NCBI GenBank assembly: GCA_019425015.1
Contig: JAHYYJ010000004.1
Coordinates: 57,616-121,615 of the forward strand
Direction of reading: 5' to 3'
From: Collinsella sp.
Lineage (GTDB): Bacteria; Actinomycetota; Coriobacteriia; Coriobacteriales; Coriobacteriaceae
Length of the DNA: 64,000 nt
Part shown: in pieces, positions 8,753 to 17,803 of the stretch
How the letters are laid out: each line of letters opens with the position of its first letter
Numbering within the stretch: position 1 is the first letter of the stretch
Program-made: the position numbers and the translations under genes
Notes under the pieces: model-generated
What the model was told of the DNA's origin: nothing
The model's input: the letters and a program-made list of their open reading frames with translations, nothing else
The model's database searches: none

Positions 8753-10000
8753 ATGGCAACTAATCAAGAAACGGCCGTCATTAAGGCGCGCATGGACCGT
8801 ATTCCCTCGGCGTTGTCGCCCGATCTTTTCGAGCGCATTGCCACCGATCGTGCTTCGGGCTATGTTAACCCGTATCGTTGCAACGACGATCAGGTCATTC
8901 GTCGTATTGATCGCGCCGCCGACAAAGGCACGCTTATGCGTCCGGCGTTTATGCGCGATACCGAAAAGATACTTCATCTTCCGGCGTACACCCGTTATGC
9001 AGGCAAAACGCAGGTCTTTAGCTTCCGTAGCAATGACGATCTGTCACGCCGCGGTTTGCACGTGCAGCTTGTCTCCCGCATTGCGCGCGATATCGGTCGC
9101 GCCCTGGGGCTCAATTGCGATCTGATCGAGGCGATTGGCCTGGGCCACGACTTGGGACACACGCCTTTCGGCCATGCCGGCGAGCGCTTCCTCAACGATA
9201 TCTATCATGAGTGTACGGGGCGTTATTTTTTCCATAACGTGCAGTCGGTCCGCGTGCTCGACGCGCTGTACGGCCGCAACGTGTCACTCCAGACGCTCGA
9301 CGGCGTGCTATGCCATAACGGCGAGTACGAGCAGCGCGTGTTTGAATTGTCGGATATGGGCTCCTTTGACCAGTTCGATCAGGCGGTCGAGGACTGCATC
9401 GCCACGGGTTATGGCGCCATTGGGCACCTGCGTCCCATGACGCTCGAGGGCTGCGTCGTTCGCATCTCGGATATTCTTGCCTACGTCGGTCGTGACCGTC
9501 AGGATGCGATCGCGGCGGGTCTGCTTTCGCCCGACGCTTTTGACGATGGTCGGGGCGGCGCCTATAACAGCTGGATCCTCACGCACGCTTCCATCGATAT
9601 CGTTGAGCATAGCTATGGTAAGCCGCGCATCGAGATGAGCGAGGACCTGTTTGAGGAAATTCGCCGAGCCAAGCGCGAGAACTACGAGAAGATCTATAGC
9701 AAGGGCGGTATCGAAGGCGATTCCGAGGAGGAGCTGCGTGAGGCGTTCGAAAAGCTCTACGACCGTTGCCTGCGGGATCTAAACAGTGGCGACGAGTCCT
9801 CTTATATCTTTAAGCACCATATTTCGCGCATTGAGCAGCAGCTTTCCTACTACGATCGTACCTATGCCTGGCAGGACGACAAGGATCAAGCCGTGGTGGA
9901 TTACATCGCGAGCATGACGGACGGTTATTTCTGCGAGCTGACGAGCAAGCTGTTCCCGGGTCTAAAGTTTCCGCATCGTACCTATATTAACGAACGGTAG
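8753..10000 (+). CDS. dgt: Deoxyguanosinetriphosphate triphosphohydrolase-like HD protein
   Basis: This cytoplasmic HD-domain enzyme probably hydrolyses dGTP or other dNTPs to the nucleoside and triphosphate. The 415 residues contain the first His in the region VQLVSRIARDIGR and the HD pair in GLGHDLGHTPFGHAGE, followed by further conserved regions including GVLCHNGEYE. The ATG at 8753 is preceded by AAGGAG; an upstream open frame of 17 codons has no ribosome site. In Coriobacteriia dgt is often next to recombination genes, and here rarA follows. Confidence 0.85.
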   Translation: MATNQETAVIKARMDRIPSALSPDLFERIATDRASGYVNPYRCNDDQVIRRIDRAADKGTLMRPAFMRDTEKILHLPAYTRYAGKTQVFSFRSNDDLSRRGLHVQLVSRIARDIGRALGLNCDLIEAIGLGHDLGHTPFGHAGERFLNDIYHECTGRYFFHNVQSVRVLDALYGRNVSLQTLDGVLCHNGEYEQRVFELSDMGSFDQFDQAVEDCIATGYGAIGHLRPMTLEGCVVRISDILAYVGRDRQDAIAAGLLSPDAFDDGRGGAYNSWILTHASIDIVEHSYGKPRIEMSEDLFEEIRRAKRENYEKIYSKGGIEGDSEEELREAFEKLYDRCLRDLNSGDESSYIFKHHISRIEQQLSYYDRTYAWQDDKDQAVVDYIASMTDGYFCELTSKLFPGLKFPHRTYINER

Positions 10001-10060
10001 TTCGTATTTATTCGGTATACTGTTTGTGGAAAACGTTTTTGATTGATGCACGGGATGGCT

Positions 10061-11410
10061 ATGGACGACCTTTTTTCTGCTTCGACGCGCGAGCGTTCCT
10101 TTCAGAATGCGCCGCTTGCGGTGCGCATGCGCCCCAATTCGCTCGACGAGTATGTGGGCCAGCAAAAGGCCGTCGGTAAGGGCTCATGGTTGCGTGCCGC
10201 GATCGAGCACGACGTGCTTTCGAGCGTGATTCTGTACGGGCCGGCCGGTACGGGTAAGACGACGCTGGCCCACATTATCGCCAACCATACCAAGAGCGAG
10301 TTTGTCGAGGTCAGCGCCGTGACGGGCACCGTAAAGGACTTGCGCCGCGTGATTGACGAGGCCAAGACGCGCCTGAATACGTACGACCGCCGCACCATTC
10401 TATTCATCGATGAGATTCACCGCTTCTCTAAGTCGCAGCAGGATGCCCTGCTGCATGCAGTTGAGAACCGTACCGTCATTATGATTGGCGCTACGACGGA
10501 GAACCCGTACTTCGAGGTCAATTCGGCACTGTTGTCGCGCGGACGCGTGGTGGAGCTTGAACATCTGAAGGATGAGGATATCGCCACGCTTATCGAACGT
10601 GCGCTCGAGGCGCCGCAGGGTTTGAACGGTAAGTTCTCGGCCGATGAGGATACGGTCAAGACCATTTGTACGCTGGCTGCGGGTGATGCACGCTCGGCCC
10701 TGACGACACTTGAGCTGGCGAGCGAGATTGCCGTCACGCGTCCCGATACGGAGGGAACGCCAGCGCCGGCGGCGGGGGAGCGTTATCCCATCACCGTCGA
10801 TGACGTGAAGATTGCCAACCCGCGCCGCGGTTTTTCGTATGACAAAAACGGCGACATGCACTATGACATTATCAGTGCGTTCATCAAGTCCATGCGCGGC
10901 AGCGACCCCGATGCCACGATCTATTGGCTCGCGCGCATGATTGACGCGGGGGAGGATCCTAAGTTTATCGCCCGTCGCATTATGATTCAGGCTTCTGAGG
11001 ATGTTGGCAATGCCGATCCGCAGGCACTTTTGGTGGCACATGCCGCGTTTAAGTCTGCCGAGGTCATTGGCTATCCCGAGTGCCGCATTAACCTGGCTCA
11101 GGCTGCACTCTATGTGTGCTTGGCGCCTAAATCCAACGCGTGCGAGGCTTCGATCGATGCGGCGCTGGCCGATATCCACTCTAGTGGGCTTCGCGAGGTG
11201 CCGAGTTATCTACGCGATCGCCATCGCCCGGGCAGCGATGAATACGGTGTGTATAAGTATCCGCACGATTATCCCGAAGGCTGGGTCGACCAGCGCTATT
11301 TGCCCGAAGGCTTAGAACGCGGTGCATTTTGGCAGTCTGCCGGCCGCGGTTGGGAAGAATGGCGCGTAGAGCAAAGCGAACGCGACCGCAGCGGGAATGC
11401 ACCGAAGTAG
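10061..11410 (+). CDS. rarA: Replication-associated recombination protein A (AAA ATPase)
   Basis: This is a RarA/MgsA/WRNIP1-type clamp-loader-like ATPase that acts at stalled replication forks. It has about 449 residues, with Walker A YGPAGTGKTTLA near residue 60, Walker B LFIDEIHRFSKSQQ near 115, and sensor 1 IGATTENPYFEVN. The C-terminal part carries the MgsA tetramerisation region. There are several possible starts (10046, 10055, 10061). I prefer 10061 (MDDLFSAS), since it matches the family N-terminus, although the ribosome site is weak. Confidence 0.9.
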   Translation: MDDLFSASTRERSFQNAPLAVRMRPNSLDEYVGQQKAVGKGSWLRAAIEHDVLSSVILYGPAGTGKTTLAHIIANHTKSEFVEVSAVTGTVKDLRRVIDEAKTRLNTYDRRTILFIDEIHRFSKSQQDALLHAVENRTVIMIGATTENPYFEVNSALLSRGRVVELEHLKDEDIATLIERALEAPQGLNGKFSADEDTVKTICTLAAGDARSALTTLELASEIAVTRPDTEGTPAPAAGERYPITVDDVKIANPRRGFSYDKNGDMHYDIISAFIKSMRGSDPDATIYWLARMIDAGEDPKFIARRIMIQASEDVGNADPQALLVAHAAFKSAEVIGYPECRINLAQAALYVCLAPKSNACEASIDAALADIHSSGLREVPSYLRDRHRPGSDEYGVYKYPHDYPEGWVDQRYLPEGLERGAFWQSAGRGWEEWRVEQSERDRSGNAPK

Positions 11411-11510
11411 CTGCTGATAATTTTGTCCCACGTTGCTGCTCTTGGCATGTTCGGTCCCCTTTGGGGTACCATGGAAAGCGTTTGTATTTCGATTCCTTTG
11501 GGAGGCTTGT

Positions 11511-12098
11511 ATGAGTCCCATTCAAATCGCCTTGCTGCTGCTTGCCGTTGCCGGCGTGTGGGCTATCGTTGAGCTTGCGCTCACCCTGCGCAAAACCCGC
11601 ACCGTTGTCGACTCGCTCGACAAGACGGTAACCGACCTCAACAATACGATTGCCGAGGCGCAGCCCGTGGTGGCAAAGCTTGATGGCGCCGTTGACGAGC
11701 TTACGCCGGCACTTGCCCAGATGGAGCCGCTCCTCAAGTCGAGCAAGACTGCCATTGACGCCCTGACGTCCAACCTCGTTGAGGTTGAGGCGGTAGTTCG
11801 CGACATCTCCGAGGTCACGGGCAGCGTGGCCGAGGCCAGCAATGCCGTATCGAGCGTGACTGATTCTGCTGCTGGCGCCGTGCAGAAGCTCTTCAATAAG
11901 GTGAAGGCTCCTGCAGCCGACGCCGATCGCAAGCTCGCCGCTGCCGCTGCCGAGGCCGAGCAGCCCACTGAGCGCGTTCTGATTGGCGACGACGATGCCG
12001 CTGCTGACGACGATGATGTTCAGAAGCCCGCTGCTAAGCCTGCTCAGTATTACACCTATACGCCTGCCGAGACCTCCGAGGAGTCCTGCGATGAGTAG
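11511..12098 (+). CDS. DUF948 (YtxG-like) membrane-anchored coiled-coil protein
   Basis: This 195-residue protein has a single N-terminal membrane segment (IQIALLLLAVAGVWAIVELAL) followed by a long amphipathic, heptad-like region typical of DUF948 and a charged Asp/Ala-rich tail. The start at 11511 follows GGGAGG; the upstream open frame has no ribosome site. Its last codons overlap the start of the anti-sigma-like gene, so it heads an operon with that gene and the sigma factor. This resembles stress-response operons, in which a DUF948 protein is a membrane partner of unknown function. Confidence 0.75.
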   Translation: MSPIQIALLLLAVAGVWAIVELALTLRKTRTVVDSLDKTVTDLNNTIAEAQPVVAKLDGAVDELTPALAQMEPLLKSSKTAIDALTSNLVEVEAVVRDISEVTGSVAEASNAVSSVTDSAAGAVQKLFNKVKAPAADADRKLAAAAAEAEQPTERVLIGDDDAAADDDDVQKPAAKPAQYYTYTPAETSEESCDE

Positions 12099-12468
12099 CG
12101 AAGCAACCTGCCCCATTACGCTGAGCGTTGCCGGTGATCCGCGTCTCGCGCGCTTGGTGCGCATGACGGCCGCCAACGTCGGCGCCCTGTGCTCTATGTC
12201 CGTCGATCGCATCGAGGACATTCGTATGGCTGCCGAAGAAGCCTTCATCTTTGGCTGCACGGCTGTTGATTCCGACGATATCTCGATCAAATTCGATGTC
12301 GACGAATCGCATGTGGGCATGATCTTTACCTTTGGCGACCAGGCGACTGTCGATGAGGATGACCAGGCTGCCGTGTATGCCGAGCTCATTTTGGCGAGTG
12401 TGTGCGACTCCTACGAAAAGACTACAGCGCCCCTAACGCTTTCCCTCGACCTCAAGGCGGATATCTAA
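12091..12468 (+). CDS. Anti-sigma factor-like (RsbW/SpoIIAB-type) protein with degenerate ATP site
   Basis: This 125-residue protein aligns by pattern with RsbW/SpoIIAB anti-sigma kinases (VRMTAANVGALCSMSVDRIEDIRMAAEEA matches the helix before the N-box). It immediately precedes a SigB/F-type sigma gene with one base between stop and start. The N-box asparagine of the ATP-binding fold is replaced (EEAFIFG) and no DxGxG lid motif is visible, so ATP binding and kinase activity look lost. No STAS anti-anti-sigma gene is adjacent. It probably binds the sigma factor encoded next door, perhaps without phosphorylation control. The family call rests on weak similarity plus context. Confidence 0.65.
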   Translation: MSSEATCPITLSVAGDPRLARLVRMTAANVGALCSMSVDRIEDIRMAAEEAFIFGCTAVDSDDISIKFDVDESHVGMIFTFGDQATVDEDDQAAVYAELILASVCDSYEKTTAPLTLSLDLKADI

Positions 12469-12469
12469 T

Positions 12470-13261
12470 ATGACCGAACGCTCCCGGAGCGGCAAGACCG
12501 CTTGGGACAAGGAGAAAACCCGCGAGCTGTTTCGTCGTTATAAGGAGACCGGTGATCCGGATGCTCGCGAGCAACTCGTCATGTCCCATATGAACCTGGT
12601 AAGGTTTCTTGCCAACAAATTCAAGAACCGCGGCGAGCCGCTCGATGACCTTTTGCAGGTCGGGTACTTGGGCCTGCTCAAGGCTATCGATCGCTTTGAT
12701 CCCGAGCGCGGACTCGAGTTCACGACGTTTGCCACGCCCACCATCTTGGGCGAGATTAAGCGCCACTTCCGCGACAAGGGCTGGAGTGTGCGCGTGCCGC
12801 GTCGTCTGCAGGAGCTCTCTGCCAAGGTTAACCAGGCCACCGATAAGCTTACCAACGAGCTTCAGCGCTCGCCCAAGGTTGAGGAAATCGCCGATTACCT
12901 TGGCGTGACCGTCGACGAGGTGCTCGAAGCCATGGAATCGTCCTCGGCCTACACCTCGGTGCCCATCGAGGCCCCTGGTGCGTCCGATTCCGATGATGCG
13001 CCTTCGATTCTCGATCGCTATGCCGACGACGACAACGAGCTCGACTTTACCGATGACCGCCTGGTAATCGAGGAAGCCATCCGCGATTTCTCGCCGCGCG
13101 AGCGCGAGGTTATCGAGCTGCGCTTCGTTAAGGGCATGACCCAGATCGAGATTGCCAAGAAGCTTGGCATCTCGCAGGTGCAGGTCTCGCGCCTGCTGCG
13201 CCGTACCCTTAAGAAGATTCAAGATAAGATCGACCCCGACGGAGTGATGGTTCGTTCATGA
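12470..13261 (+). CDS. RNA polymerase sigma factor, SigB/SigF/SigG type
   Basis: This 263-residue group 3 sigma-70 factor has region 2 (NLVRFLANKFKNRGEPLDDLLQVG...FTTFATPTILGEIKRHFRD), region 3 (ELSAKVNQATDKLTNELQRSP) and a region 4 helix-turn-helix (MTQIEIAKKLGISQVQVSRLLRR). It lies between the anti-sigma-like gene and an AI-2E family transporter gene, with ATGA overlap to the latter. It likely directs a stress or envelope regulon. The promoter it recognises cannot be deduced here. Confidence 0.9.
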   Translation: MTERSRSGKTAWDKEKTRELFRRYKETGDPDAREQLVMSHMNLVRFLANKFKNRGEPLDDLLQVGYLGLLKAIDRFDPERGLEFTTFATPTILGEIKRHFRDKGWSVRVPRRLQELSAKVNQATDKLTNELQRSPKVEEIADYLGVTVDEVLEAMESSSAYTSVPIEAPGASDSDDAPSILDRYADDDNELDFTDDRLVIEEAIRDFSPREREVIELRFVKGMTQIEIAKKLGISQVQVSRLLRRTLKKIQDKIDPDGVMVRS

Positions 13262-14670
13262 GTGAGCACCCCCAACAAATCGACCGCACGCTGCGTGATA
13301 CCCGTATTCTGACGCTGCGCATTTGGGGCGTCGTCGGCTGCATTGTCATCGCTGCCGTCATCTTTAACCTTATGGGCATCCTGGCGCCGGTTATCGAGTT
13401 TTTGGCAGTCGGTTCCATCATCGCTTTTGTCATGTCGCCGATCACCAACTGGCTCGAGCATCACGGCGTGAATCGCGGCATCGGTTCGCTTATCGCGCTT
13501 ATTGTGGTCGTGGCGGTGCTCGTTGGTGTTGTCTGCATCCTCTCGCCTATTTTGCTCGGTCAAATCATGGAAGTCCTGAGCCGCCTGCCCGAGCAGCTTC
13601 GTGTTGCGGGTGGCGATCTCAACGAGATGCTCTCGCACGCCAAGACGCTCAATAACACGCCGCTCAAGGAGTATCTGGACGACAATCTTTCTTCGCTGGT
13701 TACCGTAGCGTCCAAGTACGTCTCGCAAATCGCTGCCGAGCTCGGTCGCGGTGTATTCCCGCTTATTACCAATACGGCCTCGCAGCTGTTCGTCATCTTC
13801 CTGGGCTTGGTGCTTGCCTATTGGTTGGCCTGCGACTATCCCCGTATGCACCACGAGGTCTGCACCATCATCGGACAGGAAAAGGAGACCTCGTACCGCT
13901 TTATGGTTGCCATCCTTTCACGCTCGGTCGGCGGCTATATGCGCGGCATGGTCGTGACTTCCATCTGCGGTGGCTTTTTGGCTTTTATCGGCTTTACGCT
14001 CATTGGCCATCCATACGCAGCACTTATGGCCATCTTCACCGGCATTATGCACTTGGTTCCGGTTGTCGGTCCCTGGGTGAGCGCGGCGATCGCCACAGTG
14101 CTCGGGTTTATGTTCAGCCCTATGCTGGCGTTATGGACGCTTGTCGTGACCATGGTGGCTCAAAACGTCACCGATAATGTCATTTCGCCTAAGGTCATGC
14201 AGAGCTCGGTGCAGGTGCATCCCGTTATGAGCCTGACGGCTCTCGTTATCGGTTCGGCACTCATGGGTCCCATCGGCATGGTTATCGCCATTCCGCTGTG
14301 CGCGGCCCTCAAGGGCATCTTCGTCTACTACTTTGAGAAGGAGACCGGCCGTCAGCTCGTGGCATACGACGGCGCCGTGTTTAAGGGCACTCCGTATCGC
14401 GATACCGAGGGTAACCCAGTTGCCGCCTACGACGCGCTTGGCGACGATACGTTCATCTACGAGTCCGAACTCATCGGCAACGAGACCGCCCCCGAGGCCC
14501 AGGCAATGCCCAAGCCCGAGCTCGATAATCCCTGGATTAAGCTCTCAGGCCTACAGCCCGACGCGACGGGTTTCTTTAAGAACCCCTTTGCCAAGGACGA
14601 CGACACAAGCTCTGACGACGACACCAAAACCGGCATCGACGGCTCCATGGACGATTCGGATTCCAAATAG
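13258..14670 (+). CDS. AI-2E family transporter (DUF20/PerM-like membrane protein)
   Basis: This polytopic membrane protein of 470 residues has the typical pattern of the family: three N-terminal helices, a large central soluble segment with LSRLPEQL, and a second helix cluster with GFTLIGHPYAALMAIFTGIMHLVPVVGP and QNVTDNVISPKVMQ. The C-terminus is a ~90-residue acidic Asp/Ser-rich tail not seen in short homologues. It is translationally coupled to the sigma gene (ATGA), suggesting an envelope stress function. Transport of AI-2 is not implied; family members include ion antiporters and permeases of unknown cargo. Confidence 0.8.
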   Translation: MSEHPQQIDRTLRDTRILTLRIWGVVGCIVIAAVIFNLMGILAPVIEFLAVGSIIAFVMSPITNWLEHHGVNRGIGSLIALIVVVAVLVGVVCILSPILLGQIMEVLSRLPEQLRVAGGDLNEMLSHAKTLNNTPLKEYLDDNLSSLVTVASKYVSQIAAELGRGVFPLITNTASQLFVIFLGLVLAYWLACDYPRMHHEVCTIIGQEKETSYRFMVAILSRSVGGYMRGMVVTSICGGFLAFIGFTLIGHPYAALMAIFTGIMHLVPVVGPWVSAAIATVLGFMFSPMLALWTLVVTMVAQNVTDNVISPKVMQSSVQVHPVMSLTALVIGSALMGPIGMVIAIPLCAALKGIFVYYFEKETGRQLVAYDGAVFKGTPYRDTEGNPVAAYDALGDDTFIYESELIGNETAPEAQAMPKPELDNPWIKLSGLQPDATGFFKNPFAKDDDTSSDDDTKTGIDGSMDDSDSK

Positions 14671-14932
14671 GCCCTGTTAGCGTTTCTTGATGTTGTAAAT
14701 AACTGATGTTGTAAATAACAATAAACGCGATCAAAGCGATTGATAAGGGGCCAGCCACATAGAAAAAGATGGCGTCAATTGCGCTTAGGGTGTAATACGC
14801 TTTATCGCCAGATGTTACTGCGTACAATGCGTAGCCAAATCTCGGCTGGTTCACATACCAGCTCGAGTAAGCGAAGATTGCTAAAAGGGCTACTGAGGTT
14901 AGTGCATTCACGACAAACCGTTTGCTATTCAT
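14576..14932 (-). CDS. Small membrane protein with frameshifted, extended C-terminus
   Basis: This 118-residue minus-strand protein starts MNSKRFVVNALTSVALLAI after a strong GGAAGGAG site. It has two predicted membrane helices (residues ~8-26 and ~50-75) and I do not recognise a family. A 16-bp tandem duplication (14688-14719) lies at its 3' end. With one copy the frame would end ...VIYNIKKR and a stop (TTA at 14677-14679). With two copies it shifts and runs on as about 35 unusual residues, antisense to the end of the AI-2E transporter gene. The natural product is therefore probably ~83 residues. The region is AT-richer than its neighbours. Confidence 0.6.
   Translation of the reverse strand: MNSKRFVVNALTSVALLAIFAYSSWYVNQPRFGYALYAVTSGDKAYYTLSAIDAIFFYVAGPLSIALIAFIVIYNISYLQHQETLTGPIWNPNRPWSRRCRFWCRRQSLCRRPWQRGS
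14688..14719. repeat. 16-bp perfect tandem duplication
   Basis: TGATGTTGTAAATAAC occurs twice head to tail (14688-14703 and 14704-14719). Sixteen is not a multiple of three, so it shifts the reading frame of the minus-strand membrane protein near its C-terminus. Confidence 0.95.
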
Positions 14933-15026
14933 CGATCGCTCCTTCCGAACGATTCTTATATGAAATTTTACCAAAATCATTTTTTTCAAAGTATTTGACA
15001 GACCATAATAACGTGCACTTTCGCTG

Positions 15027-15056
15027 GAGGGTCGCTGTTTGGCGGCCCTCTTTTTT
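15027..15056 (+). terminator. Terminator-like hairpin in the alaS leader
   Basis: GAGGGTCGC pairs with GCGGCCCTC around TGTTTG and is followed by six T, about 70 bases upstream of alaS. No T-box motifs are visible here. It may end transcription from upstream or act as an attenuator for alaS. A TTGACA sequence at 14995-15000 could belong to a promoter, but no clear -10 box is spaced correctly. Confidence 0.65.
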
Positions 15057-15128
15057 GCACAGGCGCGGTGGGATGGTAATATCGTTACGTTTGAACTGTT
15101 TCGATGTGAAACCGAGGAGATTCCCTCT

Positions 15129-17786
15129 ATGAGTGCTGACTACCCGTCAATGACTACGGCCGAGATCCGCTCCAAGTTCCTCAACTTCTTTGAGGAGCGC
15201 GGTCTTAAGCTCTATCCTTCTTCTTCCCTCGTCCCCGACGATCCTTCGCTGCTGCTTGCCAACGCTGGCATGAACCAGTTTAAGGAGTACTACCAGGGCA
15301 AGAAGACCATGAAGGAGATCGGCGCGATCTCCTGCCAGAAGTGCGTCCGCACCAACGACATCGACTGCATCGGCGAGGACGGCCGTCACCTGTCCTTCTT
15401 TGAGATGCTCGGCGATTTCTCCTTTGGCGGCGTCTCCAAGCAGCAGGCCTGCGCTTGGGCCTTCGAGCTCATCACCAAGGAGTTCAAGCTGCCGCTCGAC
15501 CGCCTGTACTTCACCGTCTTTACCGAGGACGACGAGACCCACGACGTGTGGCGCTCCCTGGGCGTTGCCGAGGATCACATCTCACGTCTGGGCGAGGATG
15601 ACAACTTCTGGGCCGCTGGCCCCACCGGCCCCTGCGGTCCGTGCTCCGAGATCTACTTTGACATGGGCGAGGAGGTCGGTTGCGGCAGCCCCGACTGCAA
15701 GCCCGGCTGCGACTGCGACCGCTTCCTTGAGTTCTGGAACCTTGTGTTTACCCAGTACGACCGCCAGGAGGACGGCTCCATGCCGGAGCTGCCGCACCGC
15801 AACCTCGATACGGGCATGGGTCTGGAGCGCATGGCCGCTATCATGCAGCACAAGACCGCTAACTACGACGGCGATCTGATGCAGCACCTCATCAAGCTCG
15901 GTGAGGAGATTAGCGGCAAGACCTATGACGCCGACGATTACTCCGGCGCCAGCCGCTCCCTGCGCATCATCGCCGACCACTCCCGTGCCGTCGACTTTAT
16001 GATCTCGGACGGCATCCTTCCCGGTAACGAGGGTCGCGAGTACGTCCTTCGCCGCCTGCTCCGCCGCGCCGTGTTCCACGGTCGCCTGCTGGGCATCGAG
16101 GGTGCCTTCCTGACCAAGTTTATCGACGAGGTCAACGCTCAGATGGGCGAGGCCTATCCCGAGCTGCTCAAGAACGTCGCACTCGTCAAGGGCATCGTCG
16201 CCTCCGAGGAAGAGCGCTTCTCCACGACGCTCGACAACGGCCGCGTTTACCTGGACGAGGCCCTGGCCGCGCTCGCCGACGGCGCTGTCCTTCCGGGCGA
16301 CGTTGCCTTTAAGCTGCACGACACCTTTGGTTTCCCCATTGACCTGACTGTCGAGATCGCCGGCGCCGCCGGTCACGACGTCGACATGGACGGCTTTACC
16401 GCCTGCATGGAGGACCAGAAGGCCCGCGCCCGCGCCAACGCCAAGGGCGATGCCTGGGGTAGCTTCAACGACGTGTGGGTCGAGCTTTCCGACAAGGTCG
16501 CTGCGACCGAGTTCGACGGCTATGACAACGACGTCATCGAGGGCGCCAAGGTTGTCGCCATCGTTCGCAACGGCGAGTCCGTCGAGTCTGCTTCCGTCGG
16601 CGAGGACGTTGAGGTCGTGCTCGACCGCACCCCGTTCTACGCCGAGATGGGTGGCCAGCAGGGCGACGCCGGTGAGCTTTCCGCCGAGGGTGTTGCGCTG
16701 ACTGTTGCCGACACCAAAAACCACAACGGCCTGTATGCCCATGTCGCGCACGTTGCCGAGGGCACGCTGACCGTCGGTGCCACCGTGACCGCCGCGCTCG
16801 ACGCCGAGCGCCGTGGTTTCCTGCGTCGCAACCACACCGCCACCCACCTGCTCGACGCTGCGCTTAAGCAGGTCCTGGGCGAGCATGTCTCCCAGGCCGG
16901 CTCGCTGGTGACGCCCGAGCACCTGCGCTTTGACTTCACGCACTTCGAGGCCCTGTCCTCCGAGCAGCTCAAGGCTGTCGAGGACCTGGTCAACCAGCAG
17001 ATCTTCGCTTCCAAGCCGGTCGTGACCCGCGTCATGGGCATCGACGAGGCCAAGGCTGCCGGCGCTGTCGCCCTCTTTGGCGAGAAGTACGGCGACGTCG
17101 TCCGCGTCGTCTCCGTAGGCGCCGAGGACCAGCCGTTCTCCCGCGAGCTCTGCGGTGGTACGCATGCCGCCAACACCGCCGAGATTGGTCTGTTCAAGAT
17201 CATCTCCGAGTCCTCTACGGGCTCCAACGTCCGCCGTATCGAGGCTGTGACCTCCAAGGGCGCTCTCGATTACATGGCCGACCGCCTGGCGCTCGTTGAC
17301 GCCGCCGCCGCTGCGCTCAAGTGCCGTGTCGACGAGGTTCCCGCCCGCGTGGAGAACCTGCAGGCCGAGCTGCGCGAGACTTCCGGCAAGCTCAAGAAGG
17401 CTCTGACCGGTGGCTCCTCCGATGCGATCTCCAGCGCCATCGACGGTGCTGTCGAGCTGAACGGCTACAAGCTCGTCGTCGCTGAGCTCCAGGGCCTTGA
17501 GGCTGCCGACCTGCGTAACGTTTGGGATACCGTGCACCAGAAGGTCGCCGGCCCCGTCGCCTGCGTCGTTGCCAGCGTGACCGAGAAGGGCACCCCGGCT
17601 CTGCTCGCTGCCGGCTCCGATGACGCCGTGAAGGCCGGTTTCCACGCCGGTAACGTGATCAAGCAGATTGCGGGCCTGGTCGACGGTCGCGGTGGCGGTC
17701 GTCCCAACATGGCCCAGGCCGGTGGCAAGAACGCCGCCGGTATCGCCGATGCCCTCGCGGCCGCCAAGACCGCGCTCGGCGCCTAA
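15129..17786 (+). CDS. alaS: Alanyl-tRNA synthetase
   Basis: This class II synthetase of 885 residues covers the aminoacylation core (NAGMNQFKEYYQG, LGDFSFGG), the editing domain with HTATHLLDAAL and CGGTHAANTAEIG (the zinc/editing histidines and cysteine), and the C-terminal DHHA1 domain with GGRGGGRPNMAQAGG. The start at 15129 has GAGGAGA eight bases upstream. The frame is open for another 30 codons through the leader hairpin, but those have no ribosome site. It is followed directly by ruvX and mltG, a usual Gram-positive order. Confidence 0.97.
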   Translation: MSADYPSMTTAEIRSKFLNFFEERGLKLYPSSSLVPDDPSLLLANAGMNQFKEYYQGKKTMKEIGAISCQKCVRTNDIDCIGEDGRHLSFFEMLGDFSFGGVSKQQACAWAFELITKEFKLPLDRLYFTVFTEDDETHDVWRSLGVAEDHISRLGEDDNFWAAGPTGPCGPCSEIYFDMGEEVGCGSPDCKPGCDCDRFLEFWNLVFTQYDRQEDGSMPELPHRNLDTGMGLERMAAIMQHKTANYDGDLMQHLIKLGEEISGKTYDADDYSGASRSLRIIADHSRAVDFMISDGILPGNEGREYVLRRLLRRAVFHGRLLGIEGAFLTKFIDEVNAQMGEAYPELLKNVALVKGIVASEEERFSTTLDNGRVYLDEALAALADGAVLPGDVAFKLHDTFGFPIDLTVEIAGAAGHDVDMDGFTACMEDQKARARANAKGDAWGSFNDVWVELSDKVAATEFDGYDNDVIEGAKVVAIVRNGESVESASVGEDVEVVLDRTPFYAEMGGQQGDAGELSAEGVALTVADTKNHNGLYAHVAHVAEGTLTVGATVTAALDAERRGFLRRNHTATHLLDAALKQVLGEHVSQAGSLVTPEHLRFDFTHFEALSSEQLKAVEDLVNQQIFASKPVVTRVMGIDEAKAAGAVALFGEKYGDVVRVVSVGAEDQPFSRELCGGTHAANTAEIGLFKIISESSTGSNVRRIEAVTSKGALDYMADRLALVDAAAAALKCRVDEVPARVENLQAELRETSGKLKKALTGGSSDAISSAIDGAVELNGYKLVVAELQGLEAADLRNVWDTVHQKVAGPVACVVASVTEKGTPALLAAGSDDAVKAGFHAGNVIKQIAGLVDGRGGGRPNMAQAGGKNAAGIADALAAAKTALGA

Positions 17787-17803
17787 GAACCTAAGTAGTC
17801 GCT

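Noticed and set aside
11418..11431. T-tract plus GTCCCAC motif repeated at several intergenic sites as a regulatory element
   Set aside because: At 28.3 kb it is one half of a terminator, and the other copies have different surroundings. Too short to be meaningful without a genome-wide count.
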